Shown one piece after another: positions 49,020 through 60,793 of a DNA stretch of 64,000 bases. Both the position numbers and the translations under genes were made by a program. Positions within the stretch are counted from its first letter, which is position 1, and each line of letters starts with the position of its first letter. The notes under the pieces were generated by a model, which was not told where the DNA came from, did not search any database, and was given only the letters and a program-made list of their open reading frames with translations. The stretch is from Mactromeris polynyma (Eukaryota > Mollusca > Bivalvia > Venerida > Mactridae): positions 35,800,762 to 35,864,761 of the forward strand of contig JASFXZ010000003.1 of NCBI GenBank assembly GCA_032209605.1, read 5' to 3'.

Positions 49020-52000
49020 ATCAACATTGATAGTAACATTGCATGAATGCTATGTTGTTATGTACATGGGCTATGTGATGACATATAAATTATCATGACA
49101 TGTCAACCGAGAGAAAAAGAAGCCATGAAAGACCAAATCCACAACATTCACAAATCAGGGCCATCCAACGACACAGATCCGTAGGTTACAAACAAAAATA
49201 TAATATGGCTGTTCGCTTTGTATTTGGCATTTCCTACTCGTCGTCTTTATTCAGTTAATAATTGGTTGACAAGAAGTCTAACAAGTGATGCGCCTCTACT
49301 GAGTTAACTTTCCATAGATAATTGTAAGTGACCGTCTATCAAAAGCGTAATGATTTACTTGTTTACTCTAAAGACCACACATGGAGAATCTAATTATGTT
49401 ATCCTTGAAAACTACTAATCATCTCTCATAACGGAAATTCGTTTGTCGAAACAAATGGCATTAACTGTCAGAAAACTATTCCGAGGTACTCAAAATACAT
49501 CTCATTCAAATATCGCGACCTAACATGCGATTTTTATACATTTAAATATTGACTTCTTAGAATTTGTCAGACAACATGCATCGTCAGGTTAAATTTGATT
49601 TCTGGACGACTTACTAATATGCGAATTGTCATTCTAAAAGCCATATATGCCGTGTCTAACATACGCTACAAAATATGTAGATGAATCGTGTCTACGAAAT
49701 ACGATTATACGTTAAACATTTACCAAACATTGCTTTGGCTGAGGAAGCGAACATTTTGTGAAACTCAGAACTATCTAATACAACGGTGTTTTCATCACAA
49801 TGAAAATATTTAACAAGGCATAATCAAGGACGGTTTGGTTGTTATTTAGGATCCACAGTGAAGGTTTTAGTACAGGCGAACCGATTGGATATTTCAGCCC
49901 TGGCAATGAGATGTAAAGACACAGACGCTCGGGACGAAATATACACTTGGGGATAGGAAGCATCAGACTTTGACAACGATTCCATTACATCAAAGGAGCG
50001 ACATAGCACCATATATCTGGACCATGCAAGATGTCACACTTGTACCACTCAGCGGTCGAGAATTGATGAGCAAGATTGCATTCAGAAATAATTTAAATAT
50101 ATATTTCATTTCTAAACAGTCTCTACAAAATGTAAGCCAATGGATGCATCGTGCATTTGAAACACGTAATTATGCACTTCAGTGGGATAACATTTGCATA
50201 TCAAGGTCCCAGTTGCTTAATAAATCGTACTTATAGAACCTTTAATTGCTTTACTTTCCCGTTGGAAAAACATCCAACATTTAAATTGCAACATTATTCG
50301 TGTACATAAAATTGTATGACCAATAAAATTGAAAATAAGATCTTTCAAAGCTTTTGTATCAAGCATTGGAATTATATCGCAAAACAATATCATATTTCAT
50401 GTTCCTGTGTTTGCTTGTTTTTCTTTAGTATAACAACGTGACTTAGTCGTACTGAATTGAAACAGTGTCTGTATGGCACGGTGAAGTCCGTGCTTTCATT
50501 TCAGCAACGCGTAACCGAGAAGAAATGATTTATATTCGCGACGAAGTTATCTCGTGATCGATATTACTCGTGGCCATAAACGTTAATGTTTTTAAATGGA
50601 GCCTCCGTTGCCGAGTAGTTATGGTCACTTACTTCTCACCTCTGCGGGTTCAAATACCACATAAAAGTAGATCTCGAATATAAGAAAGCTATCCAGCAGG
50701 CGTACGGGAGCTCGGTTGTTCTACCAAAGTGCCTCGGGTATGTCTTTCTCTAGCTGGAAAAGTCACTGCATGAGTCTGGCTGTCCAGACATTAATGTCAT
50801 GGTCACGACTTAATTTTATTCGACATCTGCAGCCTCTATGTCACCGATATATATAGAGGTGGGTTTGCAATTATAATTGACAGCACAACTACAAGAGACG
50901 CTTTGCAACACGAGCAGTGAAAGCAGTGCATTTTGAATCGCGGAAGCTAATGATTGTCAGCGTCATTGACTACAACTCATGCATATATTTGCAAATAGAA
51001 TTCAAAGGAAATAAAATTCAATAACATTACAGACAATTTGAAACGCATTTAATGTCTAGTTAAATGGAAGAACTACAAAATACAATTCATTCGATGCCAT
51101 AATTTCCGTCGATCAATTATAATCTGTAAAATGTCATTTTTCCGTGAATAATGACCATTTCGTGCATTCTAAAAGCTCTTGACACATATTGATGTGTTAG
51201 TAATTTTTATTATTAACTTTGCAAATAAACGAATTTCTGCAAACTGAACTATGTCACTGAGTTTTTTATATTTTAGATATTGAAGATATAATTATGAAAA
51301 TCAATACGAGAAAGCTGCCTTATTCTTAGCTTTGCTACAAAAGCATTAAATTGTGAGATTATAGACATACACCACAATTTACGACATGCAATAAAACTAC
51401 ATAAAGTACAAATACATTTTATATTATCAATAATGTTTTCAAATGAAATCAGATGTAAACATTTCTTTGGTTTATAGTATAAACTTTATACCATCGGAGA
51501 ACTAAATTGTTCACGCAAAATATCTGTATAATGGCGGTTCTGTGCTTTTGCTTTTAGTGAAATCAGCCTGTGACCTTTGTTTGGTTATCAAATGTTTATA
51601 TAAAGCATCGTGTGTTATTCATAGAGATTTTCTTTGAAAATAGCCAGTAGATCGATTAATAGAAGTTTGGTTATTAAAGCGTATATGATCTTGTATAGAT
51701 TCTTTTACAATGGGATATTTTAAAACGCAAAGTGTTGACATGTATACTTTTGAAATGCCGTAATTACGTTGTTTTCGGAAAGCTTTCTCGCTAGTACATT
51801 TTAATGTTTTTAAGGGAAGATATTGTTGCTCAGCATTTTGCTTTGAAAGTGTTGAAATCAGTAAGTGCATTGGTCCAATGTTGTTAAGAAAAGCTTATAT
51901 CGCGGAACTAAAATATATAAATCAGGATGTTTTGTTTAATATTCTATTTTGATGAATGCATTTTATCAACACTTTATTTAGGTTATTATATTAGAAAAGA

Positions 52001-52740
52001 ATGTCTAAATTAAACTATAGTTAAAACATGAACTCTAAATCAATAGCCCATCCATTTGTTATTCAATTCATTTCCGTGACCTTATTTTCACATTAAACGA
52101 AATCAGGTTCATTAACATCGAACTGATAATTTAAAACCGATTCCTAAAAGGAGAACTTTTGACAAGACTTTTATCGAGTGAACTAAAAGGTAATTAATTG
52201 AAATAATCCAACATTTCAGGGCCATTAATTTCGAATCAATAAACTGATTCCTAAAACCATTCCGTAAATAAAATATAATTTAGACGTGTGTCTCGCAAAA
52301 TCAGATCGCATTATGGTATGCTAAATTATCGAAATGGACCTTCAATGCACGTAAGTTCGAAAATAAGTAGTTCGTTCTAGTTGTATTCATTTGATTGTGT
52401 CTTGAGAGTAAAGTCATGATTTACATTTCTGTACTTTCGTCATTGATAAGAACTCTTAAAAAGAGTTTCAAAATTGGGAAGTTCATTTACAAGACAATTT
52501 ACAGACTGAATGCACTGAATGTTGCTTGCGGAAAATTTGAAGTACTCTCGGACCTACTTCATTGAAAACGATCCTGACATTAAACGATGAAATGCGATAT
52601 TGACCAAGCCGGTTTCAAAAATGCGAGATGGAGTAAAGTAATCATTGGCTTATCAACGAAACATACAACATCAGTTTACTAACTTGGATTTCAAAATACT
52701 TATCATGCACTCTTCATCATGTATGCGATTGTTCTGTTGA
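49020..52740 (+). repeat. Segmental duplication, copy A
   Basis: Colinear with 54248-59760. Anchors: GTAACATTGCATGAATGCTA (49033 and 54260), CATGCATCGTCAG (49576 and 54866), the SINE (50600 and 57208), TATAAAGCATC (near 51600 and 58270), and CATCAGTTTACT (near 52671 and 59232). Copies differ by many substitutions and indels, so the event is old. Open frames are not preserved between copies, arguing that the unit is non-coding. Confidence 0.85.
50598..50820 (+). mobile_element. tRNA-derived SINE (in duplication copy A)
   Basis: GCCTCCGTTGCCGAGTAGTT (A-box) and CTGCGGGTTCAAATACC (B-box), then a body with GGGAGCTCGGTTGTTCTACC, AGCTGGAAAAGTCAC and GGTCACGACTTAATTTTATT. Head and body resemble SINEs widespread in bivalves (RUDI/Meta-SINE-like). 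Family name is from memory of the pattern and uncertain. Shared with copy B at the same place, so inserted before the duplication. Confidence 0.75.
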
Positions 52741-52786
52741 TTCAAGAGAGAGAATAAGTTGCTACAGTGAACGTCACATAAAGAAA

Positions 52787-52822
52787 GTGCCTCCCCACAC
52801 AGACCTCCGGCAAACCTGTTCT
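52787..52822 (-). repeat. Dispersed repeat family B, terminal fragment
   Basis: GTGCCTCCCCACACAGACCT then CCGGCAAAC is the inverse of the family's GGTCTGTGTGGGGAGGC end. It sits directly at the edge of the CGTACG island. Confidence 0.55.
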
Positions 52823-52837
52823 GCCTCGGTCACATAA

Positions 52838-53670
52838 CCGTACGATGTCCGTACGATTTATAAAAGCGTACGATTCCACCAACTTTTAAAATCCGTACGG
52901 TCTCCGTACAATCGTAGCTTCTGGTCGCATGCCTACGGGTCCAGTACGATCTTTTGGAGGATGCAATCGTAGGATATACGTACGGACATCGCAGACAAGT
53001 CGTGCGGAGCTCGCAAGGAGCTCGGACATAGCTCTTACGATGTACTGTGTTCGTACGGCGCTCGTACGGTGCCAGTACAAGAATAAACCAGTTCGGCGAT
53101 ATCTGATTTTTTTTCATTTTAGCTAATCAGCTGAAGTGAATACATCTAGTAATAATAAATCAAGAAAAAATAAATCAAGATGCCTCCAAAAGGACAGAGA
53201 GGTACTTATAGAAGAGGAAATGGGAAGGCTCCCAAGAAAAGGCCCGAGCCTGATCCAGAAGTAGGCTAATAATTGAACGACACGGACAGTACTTTGTGGA
53301 ACTCAAAAAGATATTCCTGGTTTTATACCACCTCGAATCGTCAATGATGTCGTACGGCGTACGGCGAACGTAACGTCCTGCGCCCGGTGTCCGTAGTATT
53401 GTACGGACATCGTACGTTGACCTTGCGACTCCCATGCGATAGTCGTGCGAGCACCGGCAAGCTCTTACGGGCCTCGCGGTGTTCCAACATCCGCACGGAT
53501 GCCCGTACGAGCTATACCGGGGCCCCCTTGTGGTGCCCGTACGAGTCCATTGCGAGCTGCTCCCGACGCTTTGAAACATTTTCACCGAGTCCCCGAGTCC
53601 TTTACGAGTTCAAAAAATCCGTCAAAAAAGAGTGAAAACCTACTCGTACGTAGCTCGTAGCGTATATATG
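52838..53670. repeat. CpG-rich CGTACG-motif island, probably a non-autonomous mobile element
   Basis: About 830 bp with a dozen or so CGTACG or TACGG palindromes in two clusters (52840-53070 and 53345-53660), in clear contrast to the AT-rich surroundings. The AT-rich middle holds a small ORF at 53180. Long frames in both directions across the clusters arise because the motif lacks stop codons. The island lies between copies A and B of the segmental duplication. Terminal repeats and a target duplication were not identified. Confidence 0.6.
53180..53269 (+). CDS. Tiny basic ORF inside the CGTACG island (hypothetical)
   Basis: ATG at 53180 and TAA at 53267-53269: 29 residues beginning MPPKGQRGTYRRGNGKAPKK and ending R-P-E-P-D-P-E-V-G. 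It is Lys/Arg/Pro/Gly-rich, like the disordered start of a nucleic-acid-binding protein. A GTAGGC after the Glu codon could be a weak donor, so this may be a first exon. No recognised family. Context suggests it belongs to the repeat element rather than the host. Confidence 0.3.
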   Translation: MPPKGQRGTYRRGNGKAPKKRPEPDPEVG

Positions 53671-55689
53671 ACCAGGGCATTATAAAGTGTAAAAGTTTTT
53701 GTTTTATAAACCTGATTTATTTTTCATCAGAATATTAATCTCGGGGTCATGAGTTCGAGTCTGACAAATTTGTTTTTCCATATTTCGAGTTTTCTTTAAA
53801 TAAGTAAACATAACAACCAATTTAAAAAAAAATCATTTTGCATCAATATAACTATTAAAAACATGATTTCAGAAATATACCACTATATATCTGTAGCTTA
53901 CCTGGTCTGCTGGAAGTATTTTAAATCCAACAAGATTCTTGTATTGATAATTTAGTATCGGTATCTCTTTTCTATTATCTTAACCGCATTTCTTTCGATC
54001 AATAGAATACCGTATAACAAACAAATCATGCATTAAACTAGGCTAACACATCAAATTATAATACCATTTGCTTTAGATGTGTCCGTTGATTGAGTCAACC
54101 ATTAATATAGGGTTAAAGCCCCAATGGTCTTTGCTGCCGACCGTGCCAACGCAGTTCACCATACATTATGTTTGTAACTTGTCCCTTTGTCTTTTGTTTA
54201 CGTGTATTTCTCTACTTGCGGTTGTGGTACAAAACAAGATCAAAGCACTGTGCATGACAGTAACATTGCATGAATGCTATGTTGTTACATAGGCTAGGAA
54301 GGGATCGAGGGAGGAACGTTAATAATTTGATGACTACCACATCGAACAGGAGTTGCACGTCTACTTATTTCCTGTTGCTGTACAGTGACCGTCTGTCAAA
54401 GGCGTAATTATTTCCTTGTTTATTTTACAGAACACCCTAGAAAGATATACGTTAATCCTTCAATAATACTACTCATCTATCAATGCCTTTGTTCTTAGAC
54501 GGACGTTAAAAATATTTATTAAATAACAAGCTCACAGAATCACATATATCATATCTCATAATGGAAATTCAATTATCGAAACAAATGAGATAAAGCATGT
54601 GGATATGAAGTAATTTCATACTCGAGATAGAAATGATAACGTTTGTTATGAAGTTAATATATTCAATTATGTAGTAATAAGGTCATTTCCCTGCTACGAA
54701 ATATTTCAATGCTATTATCAAAGAATTGTCTAGGGAATGTCAATGTTTTCTGAATCACAATCTTTTAGAAAATTCTTCCCAGATATTCAACAAACATACA
54801 ATTCATATATCTTACTATCCATGAATGGATCTATAAATATTGACTTCTCAAAATTTGCCGAACAACATGCATCGTCAGATTAAATCTGATTTCTGGAAAA
54901 TTGTCATTCTAAAAGCTGACAATTTTGTGAATGCCGTGACTTTTAAATACGTCGTTTTCATCGCAATGGAAGTATTTAAATAAACATTATCAAGGACTGT
55001 TTGGTTGTTCTGGGATATCAACATTAAGTTGTTTTGTACAAGTGAAGTTATTGTATGTTTCAGCAGTGGGAATGAGATGTAAAGACACAGCCACGGTCAC
55101 TAGTTGAATATACATCGGGACGATTCATACAACTGGAAATGAAACACCAGACATTGGCAACGATTTCATTAGTCAAAGGAGCAACACGGCACTACATATA
55201 TTGCATACTTGTACCACTCAGCGACCGAAAAACGATGAGGTAGTTATAGGAAATACAAAGGAAGAAAGCAGTTAATGAGAGACTGTATTTCAAAGCAGTC
55301 GCTATAAATTGTATGCCAATAATTGCACCGTAGAATGGAAACACGTAATTGTGTATTGCTGTATGATATTATGTGCATATCAGGGTCCCAGTTGCTAAAT
55401 GAAACAAATTATAGAACGTTGAATGACTTTAATTTCCGGTTGGGAAAATCCACCATTTAAATACAAACAATCGTTCGTTTACATAAATTAATTAAATTAA
55501 AAAAAAATAATGGCAACGTGTCTGTATCGAGGTATTTAAATTATCACATTGCAAAATTAGGTCACGCACATAAGATATCATCTGTTTTTGTTTGCTTGTT
55601 TTTGCTTTGTTTAACAACCATCTACTTAGTCGTACTTAACACAGTTTGTATTGTGCGTTGAAGGAATCGTAGATGTGAGACGTGAGCGG

Positions 55690-57120
55690 ATAAATAAGTA
55701 ACAAGAGAAAGTTGATGCAAAGTCGCCGGGAAAATGTTTAGCAAAATAATTAATGTTTGATGAAGGTAATAAGTAGAAAAAATTGGGGGTTTATTTTGGA
55801 AATAATGATAAAAGCCAGACTAACTTCTGTAGGCATATACATACGTCTTCATATGCCTCTGTTTCGGACAATAATACACACAATAACCTCAATTATAAGA
55901 TCCTATAGATATGCTCCATTACATAGAGGTGCCCCATCATAAGCATAACATGTATTGTTACAAAAATATTACCAGCATGTAATGAACATGTTATTCAGGG
56001 TTTGCCTACATCGGTGGTAAGTCACTGCATTATAAACAGCTTCTAACAAACTGACTCATAATACAAATGACTTTAACTGGTTGATTCCTACTATAATCTG
56101 AATTCCCCCCTCCGATACCGAAGCTATTGCTAGCGTCAGCACATTACGTTTGTCTTTGGCCTGACTTAAACGCACGACAACATCAAACATTACATAATTA
56201 AGCAAGCATTTAATATAATCTTAGTTTGAAGACTCTGATTCTGGTTATAGACATTATAGACATTGCGTAGGCCTATACGCAACCATTTCCTTCCATGTCA
56301 CAGAACGCCATATGTATCGAGACGAGCGAACAATACCCTCTTAGAATCACGTTTTTCAAGTTTATACGAATTCCGGTATGGTTGTCAGTTTATGTCTGCC
56401 TTTGATAGTTTGATAGTGATAATTGCATCCCATGCGTGCTCGACAGACATCAAACTCCAAGATGCGGTTATCTTCCCGTGCAGTACAGCAAAACTCCGAT
56501 AACTATAAGGAGAGATCACTGCGTGGGAGAGTGGACAGACATGTTTACTTCTGGCGCGACCTTGAACTCAACTTCTCGGCAGTAGGCTATATATAGCCGA
56601 TGCGATCCGATCCGATTGCTCCACCTCATTCCTAACTATACCGTAAATCACGGGCGGAATGAATTGTATAATAAAACATACCATAGAGATTAACTGTAAC
56701 TACAAATATTATTTAACGTGGTAGTGTAGACTATGCTACAGTATTCGTGCGGTACATTAATGGTCAGAATCCATTTCGAAATATTGTTACGCCTCGTGTG
56801 CCGAGTGGCGTCAAGGTACAATATATTTCTTGATGGTATATACATAGCGATTTCTTATTCTCCGCGGGAGGGAAATGTTTATGAATGAAAGCGGACATTA
56901 TTTATGAATGAAATCGTATCGACGATAGTCACCTTTAGGTGACTTTCGTAGTTACGCAATATTAACGCATGCGCAAAAGGGGCAGATGTTAATGGAATGG
57001 ATTATTCGGAAAAGAGAAACAACAATCGAAAGGATTTGTTCATATCCGAGCCCCATGAGCAAAATGAAAAAGGAATAAAATTAGAGACTAATGACCAGTA
57101 ATTGAGTAGTGACTTCAACC
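55690..57120. other. Segment present in copy B and missing from copy A
   Basis: No counterpart between the matching flanks in copy A (about 50486-50560). It contains CpG-richer stretches, an AGTCACCT-TT-AGGTGACT hairpin near 56930 and a CGCATGCGCA word near 56966. No coding frame recognised. Could be an insertion in B or a deletion in A. Confidence 0.55.
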
Positions 57121-57204
57121 CACTAACTCGTGGCCGAGACGAAATGTATTGTGACTGCGACTTAGTTATCTCGTGATCGCTATATGTTAATCTTGGCAAT
57201 AAAC

Positions 57205-57505
57205 ATTAATGGAGATACCGTTGTCGAGTGGTTATAGTCACTGGTTTCAAATAACATTTCCCTCACGACTGCGGGCTCAAACAAAAGTACAAATGTATGT
57301 AGAATTTGATTGTGAGGAAGCTATACAGCAGTCTTGTTGGAGCTCGGTAGTTCTAGCAAAGTGCCCGAGTATGCCCACAATAATAAAGAAGGGATACTGT
57401 GGATCTTCCTACAAACTTATACTGCTGGAAAATTCACTATGTGACCACGGCTGTTCATTTGATTGGAAACATAATGTCATGGTTACGACTTAGTTTTATT
57501 CGTCA
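57205..57505 (+). mobile_element. tRNA-derived SINE (in duplication copy B)
   Basis: Counterpart of the copy A SINE: GATACCGTTGTCGAGTGGTT (A-box), CTGCGGGCTCAAAC (B-box), then GGAGCTCGGTAGTTCTAGCA, a GTGCCCGAGTATG block and GGTTACGACTTAGTTTTATT. It is longer in the middle than copy A's SINE, which has an internal deletion. An open frame across it is not a gene. Confidence 0.75.
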
Positions 57506-59380
57506 TATACAGCCTCTCCAATTCCACAGACACATCTAGAGATGAGCTTGCAATTATAACTGACATCATAACTAAAGAGACGCTTGTCACTATTAATTTG
57601 CAATACGAGAAGTGAATGCAGCACATTAAGAATTGCGGAAGCAAATGATTTTCGGTTTCAATGACTAAGACTCGTGCATTATATGCAATAGATTCAGGAG
57701 GAAATGAATGTCAATAACATTACAGACACTTTGAAACGCATTTCATGTATAATTGTATGTAAGACCTACAAAATACTATACAAAACGATGCCATCTTTTC
57801 CGTCGATCAATTATATTCTGTAAAATGTCCTCCTTCCATTGATAATGATCATTTCGTTTATTTTAAAAGCTCTTGGCACATATTGATGTATTAGTAAGCT
57901 TGATCATTTACCAGCTGACTTGCGAACTTAACGCATTTCTGCCAACTGATCTAAGCAAGATAGATGTTTACATGTAAGACATATTTTATGAAAATCAATA
58001 CGAGCAGCGTAGTTAGCTTTGGTACAAAGGCATTACAATGAGAGATTATAAAAGTGTATCACTTGCATATAACGTGCAATAAAACTACATAAATACACAT
58101 ACACTCGATATAGAATGTGTTTCAGAATGTATCAAATTTAAACAATTCTTTGGTTTATACCATCGGAGAGCTAAATTGCTCCCAAAAAAGTATGTCTCGT
58201 ATAAAGCGTTCCTGTCATTTTGCGTTTAAAGAAATCAGGGCGTAACGTTTTTTTGGTTTCAAATGTTTATATAAAGCATCATTTGTCCTTCATACATGTT
58301 TTTAATCAAAGTGATGATATGAATTCACGTAGTTAGGCAAGAGAGAATATAAAAGAATGTGTTCGAAAATAGCCAGGAAATCGATTAATATAAGATTGAT
58401 GATTATTTTTCTATACGCTTTGTTTGTAAAGTGAGCTAAATCGTATATGATCTTATATATATAGATTCTTGATATAAAAGAACTTATTTCCGCGTCACTA
58501 AAATTGATAGTATAAAATAGGATGGTTTGCATAACATTAAATTTTAATAGGAATTTCACTATTTACTTTTCAACACTATACCTTAATAATTAGATTATAG
58601 AAGGATGCCTATTTAAAAATATACTGAAAAGGAACTTGGAATCAATACGCCACCTACCCTGTTTTAACTGACGTCCGTGATGAGTTTTTGTTTCATTATA
58701 TGGTTTAAAAGTGTAAACAAATGCAGGTTCATTAACGTCGAAATAGTAAACTGATTCCTAAAATGAGAACATTTGACAAGACGCACAATGAACTGAATTA
58801 ATTAACATGTCAAGGCATTAAACACGCAACAGTATACCGATTCCTAAAACCATTCCGCAAATTAATGATGACTGCTTTAATTCCGACGGTTGTCTCGTAA
58901 AAATTGAACGTATTATGGTATGCTAAAGTAGCGAAATGGACCATCAATGCACGGAATTTCGAAAACAAGTAGCTCATTCTAGTTGTATTCGTGTGGTTAT
59001 GTCCTTATAATTTACATTTCCGCCGGTTCGTTTTTGATAAGAAATCGTAGAAAATGTTTATAATGTAGACTGAATTTACTGAATGTTGCTTGCTGAAAAC
59101 ATTTGAATCACTCTTATATCTACTTCATTGAAAACAATCCCGACATCAAGCGAGGAAATGCGAACTTGGCCAGATTTGAAAACTGCGAATTGAAGTTCAG
59201 TAATCATCCCCTTATAAACGAAACAATCAACATCAGTTTACTTACACGGTTACTATTTCTTCAGTGAACTTGATTATGGGGGTTCCATTGTGAGTATTAT
59301 ACAAAAAAATGTATCACTGTTTTAATTTTCTGGCCGGTGACTCAATTTTTATTCCCCTTTTCATTTTGTTCGTGGGACCA

Positions 59381-59640
59381 GGGCCCGTATTCACAAACGT
59401 TTTAAGACTGAATCTCAGACTTAGACTTTAAAATTGCCAAACTTAAATTTACAAGCATTTCGTTTTCATTGCATTTAAATGGATAAATGTTTGCCTGAAT
59501 ATTTCTTGTTGCTCACTCTACACTTTTGCCATGTTTTATCAAAATATACCGTGTAATAATAACGTAAGAACAAAATGAACATTTTCCATTTTAAAATCTA
59601 AGTCTGAGATTCAGTCTTAAAACGTTTGTGAATACGTACA
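59381..59640. mobile_element. Foldback MITE with about 50-bp terminal inverted repeats
   Basis: Left CGTATTCACAAACGTTTTAA then GACTGAATCTCAGACTTAGA. The right end is its near-perfect inverse (TCTAAGTCTGAGATTCAGTC then TTAAAACGTTTGTGAATACG). No ORF. It is absent from the matching place in copy A, so it inserted after the duplication. A related end lies at 62498. Confidence 0.9.
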
Positions 59641-60149
59641 CAGGAGTTATTGTTTAAGTGATGTCAAAACATTATAGAATTTGACTTTCACAAAATGAAA
59701 ACAACCAAAATGGATTTCAAAATGATTATTATTATGCATTTATTTTTTATGCAAAGGAAACTTTTATGCGATTGTTATAATGGTGGAAAACCTGTTTGTT
59801 AGTAATAATTTTATTTATGACACTTATAATGTATAATGTTCCGAACATTCCGAAGAGTCTTCAGATTCCCTTCAAATATTTCTCAGTAATTATTTTGCTG
59901 TACTTTGTCTGGCGAAAATGATACCTTGTAGAGCTATAATTTGTCTCTTGTTTCATCATTTGAAACCATGATTATGTTCATAAAAGAGGGTTCAATAGTT
60001 TACACATATCATATGTTCAAGATTCAGTCCCTTCTTCTTTTATCGGTAATATGATAAATATAAGAAGGCAAAGAGTATAAGTTTTATACACTTAATCTAT
60101 AAGACATGGTTCGCATCAACAAAGCAATTTTAGGAAGACCCTCAGACAA

Positions 60150-60510
60150 ATGCCAGTATGTTTCTGTTGCTGAGTTGGTATGTTGGATATATTCTAAATG
60201 CAATACGATTCTGGTACTGATAATTTAGTATCTCGTTTCCATTATTTAACCGCAATTCTTCCGATCAATATAATACTGTATAACAATCACACCAGGTATT
60301 AAACTAACTTACATACAAAATAATATTAACCTTTGCTTTAGATGAGTCTTAAGATGCACACTGGTTTCCAGCCCCCCCCCTCCTCAGGGTTCTTCCTACT
60401 ACTGTCCGTACCAACGCGGTACTTCAATTTTCACCATTAATTCATGTATGTGTCTTATCTCATATTGCCTTTTGTTTACTTGCATATCTTTATTCTCCGT
60501 TTGTGTTTAG
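60150..60510 (+). repeat. Segmental duplication, copy C (short)
   Basis: Matches 53890-54245: CTGATAATTTAGTATC, CCGCAATTCTTCCGATCAAT, TTTGCTTTAGATG, CCAACGCGGTAC and CCTTTTGTTTAC blocks in the same order. The match fades after about 60510. Confidence 0.75.
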
Positions 60511-60679
60511 GCTGACTGTGTACTTAGTATGTGGTATTTCCTGTCAGATTCTTCACACATCTTAAATATTTATGTAAATAATAAATATTTCTATAAATTT
60601 CAACAAAACACACATTAAACGGGATCATATTTGTTGTCGAAACTATTGAATTCAGATTGGAATAAATGCCAACGCCAAT

Positions 60680-60793
60680 ACATTATGTTTACCTGCTTTT
60701 GCTTAAAATTGGTTTCTGTAACTAATGTCCTTACATTAAGTTTACCAGCTCTTGCTTAAAATTGGTTTCTGTAACTAATGTCCTTACATTTGG
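60680..60793. repeat. Tandem duplication, 53-bp unit
   Basis: TTGCTTAAAATTGGTTTCTG then TAACTAATGTCCTTACATT occurs twice in tandem, nearly identical, plus the first bases of a third unit. Confidence 0.95.

Larger units (their letters stand above)
53880..59770 (+). repeat. Segmental duplication, copy B (larger, with later insertions)
   Basis: From 54248 it matches copy A. Its start (53890-54245) is absent from copy A but matches copy C near 60190. The distance between anchors grows from 5.2 to 6.6 kb because of an extra segment of about 1.4 kb (roughly 55690-57120). Near the end, 59243-59705 is also extra and contains the foldback element, after which GGATTTCAAAAT.. resumes the match to 52688. 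Confidence 0.8.

Noticed and set aside
49970..50236. 88-codon ORF in duplication copy A
   Set aside because: The matching part of copy B has indels that destroy the frame, so it is not under coding constraint.
51619..51870. 83-codon minus-strand frame in copy A ending ..SINRSTGYFQRKSL
   Set aside because: Protein-like in places, but broken in copy B and not assignable to a family. At most an old repeat remnant.
52830..53660. Overlapping 60-136-codon frames in several frames on both strands of the CGTACG island
   Set aside because: The repeated CGTACG word has few stops in any frame, so they are composition artefacts.
53897..53980. Minus-strand frame (..NLVGFKILPADQ) before a GTAAGC donor, considered as an upstream ectodomain exon
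   Set aside because: The phase does not fit exon 1, it lies in a duplicated repeat, and the same place in copy C has stops and no donor.
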